Source: Candidatus Limosilactobacillus intestinipullorum
Lineage (GTDB): Bacteria; Bacillota; Bacilli; Lactobacillales; Lactobacillaceae
NCBI GenBank assembly: GCA_019117185.1
Contig: DXAF01000073.1
Location: 1-64,000, forward strand
Direction of reading: 5' to 3'
DNA length: 64,000 bases
Part shown: in pieces, positions 58,756 through 64,000 of the stretch
Position numbering within the stretch: position 1 is the first letter of the stretch
Layout: every line of letters starts with the position of its first letter
Notes under the pieces: generated by a model
Told to the model about the DNA's origin: nothing
The model's input: the letters and a program-made list of their open reading frames with translations, nothing else
Databases searched by the model: none
Position numbers and translations under genes: made by a program

Positions 58756-59621
58756 TCTTGATACCGGTCCTTTCCGCCAGGGAGTAACCGGCTAATTAAC
58801 AGTGCTAACAGCGTTGCTGCCAGGCAAATCACCGACAATATTGTGTTTAAAGCAAAGGCTGCCGGCCGTGACTGTAAATCCGGTTGTAAAAATTGATCAT
58901 AGATGGTTAAAGCAATCGTTTCATTGCCGGGGTTACCTAAAATATACGGTACTTCGAAGTTCGCAAAGGTAAAGCAAAATAGAATGATAAATAGGGTAAA
59001 CAGGGTCGGTTGAACTAACGGGAGCGTGACGTGCCAAAAGGCCTGCCACCGTGAAGCCCCCAGATTGCGGGCCACACTGGTGTAGCCACTCTGGAGCTGG
59101 CGCAAGATTGCCAACATAGTCACCGCCACGTATGGTATTTCTTTATAGAGGAAGACAATGATAATACTGATCCCCCAATGATCATTGACTAATAATGGGA
59201 AGGCATCAATAGAAGATATTAGGTGAAGGTGGTAGGCGACCCGCGACACCAGCCCAGATTGGGTCAACAGTTGCATGATCATCAAGGCGACGATGATATG
59301 GGGGATGGTAATTGGAACCGTAAAGAGGCGTGCTAACCAGCGGTGGTTACCAGCCACTCGTTCTAAGGCCATCGCCATCACTAACCCCAATGCCAGGGCC
59401 CCGACTGTCGAAACCAGGCCCAAATAAAGGCTATATATCAACGAGCGGACAAAGTAACGGTCACTAAAAACAGCAAAATAATAAGACAACGTTAAGTGGC
59501 GTAACCCAATTACCGGGTAGTAGCCTAAACTAATCGCAATAGACTGAAAAAGCGCTGCAATAATTACAACGCTATTCAGACCTACAAACGGTAGGATCAA
59601 TAAAAGATATTTCTTTTTCAT
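58752..59621 (-). CDS. ABC transporter permease (first half of a YnjC-like pair)
   Basis: A 289-residue permease with about six helices and an EAA loop ARNLGASRWQAFWHVTLPLVQPTL. It begins at the final base of the binding-protein gene, so the ABC genes are translationally coupled. It belongs to the same inner-membrane component superfamily as its neighbour. Confidence 0.9.
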   Translation of the reverse strand: MKKKYLLLILPFVGLNSVVIIAALFQSIAISLGYYPVIGLRHLTLSYYFAVFSDRYFVRSLIYSLYLGLVSTVGALALGLVMAMALERVAGNHRWLARLFTVPITIPHIIVALMIMQLLTQSGLVSRVAYHLHLISSIDAFPLLVNDHWGISIIIVFLYKEIPYVAVTMLAILRQLQSGYTSVARNLGASRWQAFWHVTLPLVQPTLFTLFIILFCFTFANFEVPYILGNPGNETIALTIYDQFLQPDLQSRPAAFALNTILSVICLAATLLALLISRLLPGGKDRYQE

Positions 59622-60886
59622 TAATTATCCCCGTGCAGGACATGTTCCTTCCAGAGTGACTCAATAATAGCAATCTTTTTTGCCTGAACTTCTGGAATTT
59701 GGTGGGAGCGTAACTCTTGGTCTGATGGCACGCCCTTGTTAGTGTACAGACTTTCTAGCTTTTGCCGGTTTTGTGGTGTCAGCTTACTGTAGTCAAACGG
59801 TGGCAGTGAGTACCCATATTTTGCCTCCGCCTTTTTAACTTGTGCTGATTCACTGGTCATTTCGTTGATCAATAACAACGCAGCATCCTTGTTAGCGGAT
59901 GAGTTGGCAATCGCTAAGTAACTTTCGTTAGCAATGTTACCCTTCTTAAAGAAGAACGGCTGGGTGTCAGCGCTAAACTGGTGTTCATCACGTTCAACTG
60001 CCCCATGAGTTGGTGAGTAGCTAAAGTCCATGTTGATCTGATGAGCCGCATACATTTTATCCAGTTGGGCCGTCGTCGTCGGGTAGGTCTTCCCCTGTTT
60101 CCAAAGGTATGGCTTCAATTCATTAAGGTAGTCAAGGCCCGGCTTGATAGCCTTATACATTCCGGCCTTCGTCGCTGGTGCATCGTACACCCGCTTATAG
60201 CCAACAATATTGCAGATCACGTTACGGACAAAGGCACTCCCCGTAAATTCCGGCGGCGCCGTATACGTTAATTTACCAGGATGGGCCTTGGCATACTCCA
60301 ATAGTTGTTGGGCACTATCTGGGAAATGGTTATCAAAGTCCCCCGGCCGACCAAAGAAGGTTAATTGCGCCGTTCCGTATGGCACTTCGTAACCCTTAAT
60401 TGGTGTCGCAAAATCATACTTTGAATAGTGACCGTTAGTGTACATCAAGTTCTTAAAGCTCGGGACCTTGTTGGCAAATGGCCCATAGAGGAGGCCCTCT
60501 TTTTTAGCGGTATAGAAGTTTTCACCGTTAATCCAGATTACGTCAATGTTGCCGGTCTTCCCAGACTGTTTAATTGACACCAGTTTATTTAAGATATTAT
60601 CGATGTCCATTGGGACCCGTTTAACTTTGATGTCATACTTCTTTTTCATCGCTGGGGCAACGACTTCATCAACCCACTTGTTGGCCTGTTCGTTTCCGCC
60701 AAAGCCATAGAAGGTTACTTCCTTACCTCGGGCCGTCTTTTCGGCATGCTTAAATGTCGTAACTTTGTCACCAGTACCAGATTGGCTGCTAGATGACTTA
60801 CCACATGCGGTCAGTGTTACCGTCACTACCATACAGGCAGCCAGTAGTAATAACCATCGCCACCGCGCGTGTCGCTTTTGCTTCAT
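59621..60886 (-). CDS. ynjB: YnjB-like ABC transporter substrate-binding lipoprotein
   Basis: A 421-residue extracellular binding protein. The lipobox is LTAC with Cys28 (…VTVTLTACGKSSS). Mature segments IDVIWINGENF, GLLYGPFANKVPSF, ATPIKGYEVPYGTAQLTF and GKLTYTAPPEFTGSAFVRN closely parallel my recollection of E. coli YnjB. The ligand is unknown. The ATG at 60886 has GGGGAG nine bases upstream; a TTG at 60892 is the alternative. It starts 19 bases after the Fe-S protein gene. Confidence 0.9.
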   Translation of the reverse strand: MKQKRHARWRWLLLLAACMVVTVTLTACGKSSSSQSGTGDKVTTFKHAEKTARGKEVTFYGFGGNEQANKWVDEVVAPAMKKKYDIKVKRVPMDIDNILNKLVSIKQSGKTGNIDVIWINGENFYTAKKEGLLYGPFANKVPSFKNLMYTNGHYSKYDFATPIKGYEVPYGTAQLTFFGRPGDFDNHFPDSAQQLLEYAKAHPGKLTYTAPPEFTGSAFVRNVICNIVGYKRVYDAPATKAGMYKAIKPGLDYLNELKPYLWKQGKTYPTTTAQLDKMYAAHQINMDFSYSPTHGAVERDEHQFSADTQPFFFKKGNIANESYLAIANSSANKDAALLLINEMTSESAQVKKAEAKYGYSLPPFDYSKLTPQNRQKLESLYTNKGVPSDQELRSHQIPEVQAKKIAIIESLWKEHVLHGDN

Positions 60887-60905
60887 TTTCAATTACTCCC
60901 CATTT

Positions 60906-61661
60906 CTATGCTTTTTGAATAATCTTCTTTGTCCGATAGCGGTTTTGCCAAGCCTTCAACGTATTTCCCAGGTCATTCGGCTTAGGCTGATCTCCTAGGT
61001 GAACTACGGGGCCAAAAATCAAGTCCAGCAGGTGCCAAGACCGGGCACCACCAATTGACATTGCCAGTGTACAGCTTGAGCAATAACTAACTACGTAGTC
61101 CGTCTTAAAGGTCTGTACCCGTTTACGGGCGACCTCGTGGCTTAGCTGGGCGTTTGAGACACCGCACATGCCACCAAAGCCACAGCAAAGGGTATTACGC
61201 AAGGATAACCGGTTGCGCGCGACTTTATACCCCAGGAACTTCATAATTTGGCGGACCGCCCGCTGGACATCCGTCCGGTCACGTGCAGAACAGGAGTCTT
61301 GAATTGAAAAGACCACGTCGCTGTCCTTAGCCTTGTTGTGGTACTCTTCTGGCAACCCCCATTCCGCCATCTTTACCCATAGTGAATCGACCTTAAACTT
61401 CTTTTCTTCGGTCATCACCTTTAGGCAGTTCTGACAGGCCAACAATAGGTCGTCAATTTCAGCATCACGGACCATCTCTGCAAGGTTTGCAAAGTGGTTT
61501 TCAAACTTTTCCGTCTCACCGATCATCTTCATCGGCTTGCCACAACAAGCTTCAATGATCGCTAAATCGGGATATAAATCCTGTAAGTAATTAATAATAT
61601 GTTGAACATTCTCTGGGCTAGTGGAAGCTAGTGAACAGCCCGGCATAAATCCATATTTCAT
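60906..61661 (-). CDS. CCG-domain Fe-S oxidoreductase subunit (HdrB/GlpC/LutA-like)
   Basis: A 251-residue cytosolic protein with two Cys-rich CCG-type domains. The first gives ACCGKPM and ACQNCL, the second LCCGFGGMCGVSN and YCSSC. Such proteins bind a noncubane Fe-S cluster and accept electrons in heterodisulfide-reductase-like or quinone-linked enzymes. It is paired with the small ferredoxin-like gene 2 bases upstream. GGAGGAAAAG precedes the ATG. The substrate is not known. Confidence 0.87.
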   Translation of the reverse strand: MKYGFMPGCSLASTSPENVQHIINYLQDLYPDLAIIEACCGKPMKMIGETEKFENHFANLAEMVRDAEIDDLLLACQNCLKVMTEEKKFKVDSLWVKMAEWGLPEEYHNKAKDSDVVFSIQDSCSARDRTDVQRAVRQIMKFLGYKVARNRLSLRNTLCCGFGGMCGVSNAQLSHEVARKRVQTFKTDYVVSYCSSCTLAMSIGGARSWHLLDLIFGPVVHLGDQPKPNDLGNTLKAWQNRYRTKKIIQKA

Positions 61662-61663
61662 TC

Positions 61664-62053
61664 CTACTTTTCCTCCTTGCTCGTTGCCTTACCATGCCCC
61701 TTATTAACCGTTGTAAATAGTGAGCAATACGAAAAGCGCTGGTGAAAGTAGACTCCCCGCAACGACTTTAACGGCCGCTTACGACTATTCTTAATCAGGT
61801 CCTTACGCATACTGTAAAAGGCTTCGTCCAGCTTTAATTGTTGTGGACACACCCGGGTACAGTGGGCACATAAAAGGCACGAGTAGGGGATTTCTGGGTC
61901 AATGTCACCATCATCCAAAAATTTTTGAAACAGTTGTTTGGGCGACTTGCAGTAGGCTTGCAAGAATGGACAGTCTGGCATACAACGTCCACACTCCGTA
62001 CAATTCTCAACGATATTTTTCGCAAGCGCTTTCGTATGTCGAGAAAACTTCAT
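61664..62053 (-). CDS. 4Fe-4S dicluster ferredoxin-like subunit
   Basis: A 129-residue protein with two ferredoxin-type motifs, CTECGRCMPDCP (about 18-29) and CLLCAHCTRVCP (about 59-70), and a basic C-terminus. It looks like the GlpC/HdrC-type electron-transfer partner of the next gene. GGGGAG precedes the ATG. It is the first gene of the eleven-gene minus-strand run. Confidence 0.9.
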   Translation of the reverse strand: MKFSRHTKALAKNIVENCTECGRCMPDCPFLQAYCKSPKQLFQKFLDDGDIDPEIPYSCLLCAHCTRVCPQQLKLDEAFYSMRKDLIKNSRKRPLKSLRGVYFHQRFSYCSLFTTVNKGHGKATSKEEK

Positions 62054-62143
62054 CTAAAATTCTCCCCTTAGATCTTTGACCACTTAAAAACGTGGCCTTC
62101 CATTTGTGACTTTTAGTGATAAGATAATAAATGTTCATTAGTC

Positions 62144-62172
62144 TTGATACATTATTCACATTATCCCAAAAT
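62144..62172 (+). promoter_or_regulatory. Candidate promoter of the TVP38-YdjY operon
   Basis: TTGATA (62144-62149), 17-base spacer, CAAAAT (62167-62172), in the 189-base region between the two divergent operons. The direct repeat GTGAC-TTTTA-GTGAT (about 62106-62120) lies just upstream. Confidence 0.45.
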
Positions 62173-62242
62173 AGCTAATAATGCAATTAGTTTTTGCCCT
62201 ATTTTTGCTTATTTTGAGAGCGCTGCCAAAGGAGGAATCTCT

Positions 62243-62986
62243 TTGAATACGTCATCCAATCTTTCCAGCCCAAAGAAAAGTTACCGACTAGGCCGATGGA
62301 TAACGATTGCTATTATTTTGCTTGGCATTATTACTTACTTCACAATACCCGCAGTTAAGTATTTTTGTAATCAAATTATTTATATGTTTAGCTCCGGTGA
62401 TTTTACCGTTGTGAAGGATTTTGTTGCCTCATATGGGGTTTACGCTGCTGTTATTTCTTTTTTCCTAATGGTTTTTCAAAGCGTTGCGGCCCCACTACCG
62501 GCCTTCCTGGTTACCTTTGCGAACGCGAGTCTCTTTGGCTGGTGGCAGGGAATGTTGCTATCCTGGGTCAGTTCACTGGCTGGGGCGGCACTCTGCTTTT
62601 ACATTGCCCGCTTTTTAGGCCGGGACGCGGTCGAAAAGCTCACCACCAAGTCGGCGCTCCAGTCAATCGACCGCTTCTTTGCCCGTTATGGTCGGAACTG
62701 CATCATTATCTGCCGGCTATTACCGTTCATTTCATTTGACCTCGTCAGCTATGCCGCTGGACTAACCTCGATGTCATTTAGTGGCTTCATCATTGCTTCG
62801 GCAATCGGTGAACTCCCCGCCACAGTAATTTATTCATACGTCGGCGGGATGCTAGTTGGCGGTGCCAAGATGTTTACGATGGCCCTATTAATTCTCTTCG
62901 CCCTCTCGGCACTAGTAGTCTTATTCCGTAAGATTTACGTTAACCGTCACCAAGATGATGAACTAAAAGCTAATAACAAAAACTAA
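62243..62986 (+). CDS. TVP38/TMEM64 family membrane protein (YdjX/YdjZ-like, second)
   Basis: A 247-residue DedA-superfamily protein. The core APLPAFLVTFANASLFGWWQG, CRLLPFISFDLVSYAAGLT and GELPATVIYSYVGG are typical of YdjX/YdjZ. I use the TTG at 62243 with AAAGGAGG eight bases upstream; the frame stays open 33 codons further, without a binding site. It forms an operon with the YdjY-like gene, as ydjX-ydjY do in E. coli. Confidence 0.9.
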   Translation: MNTSSNLSSPKKSYRLGRWITIAIILLGIITYFTIPAVKYFCNQIIYMFSSGDFTVVKDFVASYGVYAAVISFFLMVFQSVAAPLPAFLVTFANASLFGWWQGMLLSWVSSLAGAALCFYIARFLGRDAVEKLTTKSALQSIDRFFARYGRNCIIICRLLPFISFDLVSYAAGLTSMSFSGFIIASAIGELPATVIYSYVGGMLVGGAKMFTMALLILFALSALVVLFRKIYVNRHQDDELKANNKN

Positions 62987-63004
62987 TTCAGGAGGAACTA
63001 GACA

Positions 63005-63658
63005 ATGAACTTAAAGAAACTCTTCGTGGGATTTGCTGCGGCACTGTCTCTACTAACCATCGGCGTGAGCCTTGCTCAATCAAACACCGCCTATGCTGAT
63101 GAGAAAATTACCGTCAACAAGGCAAAAAAGGAAGTTGAGTACCCGGCCGTTGTCAATGGTACTTACTTTACCCAACCAACCCGGCACCTGTGCGTTTACA
63201 AAAACGGGTCCAATGGTGATAAGGCCGTCCTACGCGGTGAAGTTAGTGAAATCACCTTCTACAACGCCCTCAAGAAAATTGGTGCCAAACCTGGTAACAA
63301 TTTACGCCCAGCTGATATGAAGGCTGCTAAGGGGCAGGGCAAGCGCGTTCAAGGTAGCAAGCTTAACATCTACATCAAGTGGAAGGGACACAAGGCGGTC
63401 CCTGTTCAAGACTGCATTAAGTCTTCAAAGAAGTACAAGACCGACTTCCGCTTCGGTGGTAACTTGGGCCGGGCCAAGACGATGAACACTGGTTGTGTCG
63501 TTTGTTTTGACAGCTGTGCTACGGGAATCGTTTCTGACCATGCTTGGCCAACTGGTTCAACGGAACCTAACCACGTTGTTAGCTTCCGCGGTAACCAAAA
63601 GGTCCTGCCAAAGGATGGTACCCACGTTACGCTGATCGTTAAACTCGCGGAAAAGTAA
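63005..63658 (+). CDS. ydjY: YdjY-like exported Cys-rich protein
   Basis: A 217-residue secreted protein with a signal peptide cut near TAYA-DE (about residue 31). The mature part, from VNGTYFTQPTRHLCVYKNG through GGNLGRAKTMNTGCVVCFDSC, resembles YdjY. Five cysteines are present: C63, C137 and the C164-x2-C167-x3-C171 group, which could bind metal or an Fe-S cluster. CAGGAGG precedes the ATG. It lies 18 bases after the TVP38 gene. Function is unassigned in any organism I know of. Confidence 0.87.
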   Translation: MNLKKLFVGFAAALSLLTIGVSLAQSNTAYADEKITVNKAKKEVEYPAVVNGTYFTQPTRHLCVYKNGSNGDKAVLRGEVSEITFYNALKKIGAKPGNNLRPADMKAAKGQGKRVQGSKLNIYIKWKGHKAVPVQDCIKSSKKYKTDFRFGGNLGRAKTMNTGCVVCFDSCATGIVSDHAWPTGSTEPNHVVSFRGNQKVLPKDGTHVTLIVKLAEK

Positions 63659-63662
63659 ACTA

Positions 63663-64000
63663 ATGAAACTACTTATTGGGATTTATAACTCGTTCTTATG
63701 GAGTCTCTTGATTGCTACCCTTCTTTTTAATGACACCTGGTTGCAAATGCGGGTCAATATCGGTTACCTCTTCTTTGCCTGTTGGTTGCTACTAGTGATT
63801 ATCTGGTCACTAGTAATGCGCCACCGAACCGTTAATCGTTGGTTGACCGTAATCAATATGGTTATCGTTACGGTGGTTGCACTAGCGGTCGAAGGGGTGA
63901 CCAACTTGCTGGTTATCCCCGCCGCCTTCATTCGTGAAGGGCTCCATGCTGAGAATGTTTCATTTACCAGTATTAACCTAGTGCTGGTCATTATCATTAT
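63663..64000 (+). CDS. Membrane protein, N-terminal part (runs off the window)
   Basis: An ORF starting 4 bases after the ydjY-like stop and open to the window end (112 codons). It begins MKLLIGIYNSFLWSLLIAT and has at least four hydrophobic segments, the last one at the edge. The family is not recognisable from this part. The position suggests it is the third gene of the YdjX/YdjY-like operon. The binding site is weak (GGAAAAG), so it may be coupled to the upstream gene. Confidence 0.72.
   Translation, partial: MKLLIGIYNSFLWSLLIATLLFNDTWLQMRVNIGYLFFACWLLLVIIWSLVMRHRTVNRWLTVINMVIVTVVALAVEGVTNLLVIPAAFIREGLHAENVSFTSINLVLVIII

Noticed and set aside
62106..62120. GTGAC...GTGAT considered as a CRP/FNR-type site
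   Set aside because: The half sites are direct rather than inverted repeats, so they do not fit the palindromic consensus.

Overview
The window looks like a chromosomal segment of a heterofermentative lactobacillus, most likely genus Limosilactobacillus. This rests on the coding sequence's rather high G+C for a lactobacillus, the rpmE2-murA-pyrG-rpoE order, a mevalonate-pathway HMG-CoA reductase, a SufCDSUB operon, FeoAB, Veg/RsmA/RNase M5 synteny and choloylglycine-hydrolase-like enzymes. No rRNA, tRNA, prophage, insertion sequence or CRISPR array was recognised.

Region 1 (1-14.4 kb) is mainly housekeeping. It holds rpmE2 (partial), a murA paralogue with Asp where the catalytic Cys normally sits, pyrG with a GGG-start attenuator leader, rpoE (delta), a DUF1934 gene, then plus-strand lipL, an HD phosphohydrolase and a HAD phosphatase. 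A penicillin-acylase-like Ntn hydrolase, a lipoprotein, prs, glmU and purR with its own PurBox follow. Region 2 (12.9-18 kb) is a zinc ABC transporter operon behind a near-perfect Zur box, next to a large secreted repeat protein. Region 3 (18-26 kb) carries ispE, veg, rsmA, rnmV, tatD, metG, a DUF72 gene, an unlisted 39-residue ORF and a SinR/Rgg-like regulator. Region 4 (26-34 kb) is iron and sulphur: SufT and SufBUSDC facing feoA-feoB-Cys-rich protein. Region 5 (34-43 kb) carries a sirtuin, an HELLH protein, mvaA, a Ppx/GppA phosphatase, a second Ntn hydrolase, trpS behind a T-box, and a UvrX-YolD mutagenesis pair with a LexA-like box.

Region 6 (42.8-53 kb) is decaying or badly sequenced. 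The giant CoA-dehydratase activase has two compensating frameshifts; a TetR regulator, a TcyP-like symporter and a CyuA cysteine desulfidase have one each, and CyuA has also lost its N-terminus. Interleaved and intact are a secreted YnjE-like rhodanese and a YeeE/YedE (thiosulfate-type) transporter.

Region 7 (53-64 kb) is the most interesting. A compact minus-strand run of eleven genes encodes two Fe-S proteins, a YnjB-like binding protein, two permeases and an ATPase, two glycosyltransferases of the TIGR04283/TIGR04282 (arsenosugar-type) families, an APH-fold kinase, a nucleoside hydrolase and a TVP38 membrane protein. It diverges from a plus-strand TVP38 protein, a YdjY-like Cys-rich secreted protein and a further membrane protein. 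With the YnjE-like rhodanese this resembles the functionally unassigned E. coli ydjXYZ-ynjABCDEF locus, joined to nucleoside and sugar enzymes.

Across the window, at least four and probably five intergenic sites carry a recurrent large hairpin. Its flanks and inner loop are conserved, while the stem between them differs in sequence from copy to copy but stays complementary.
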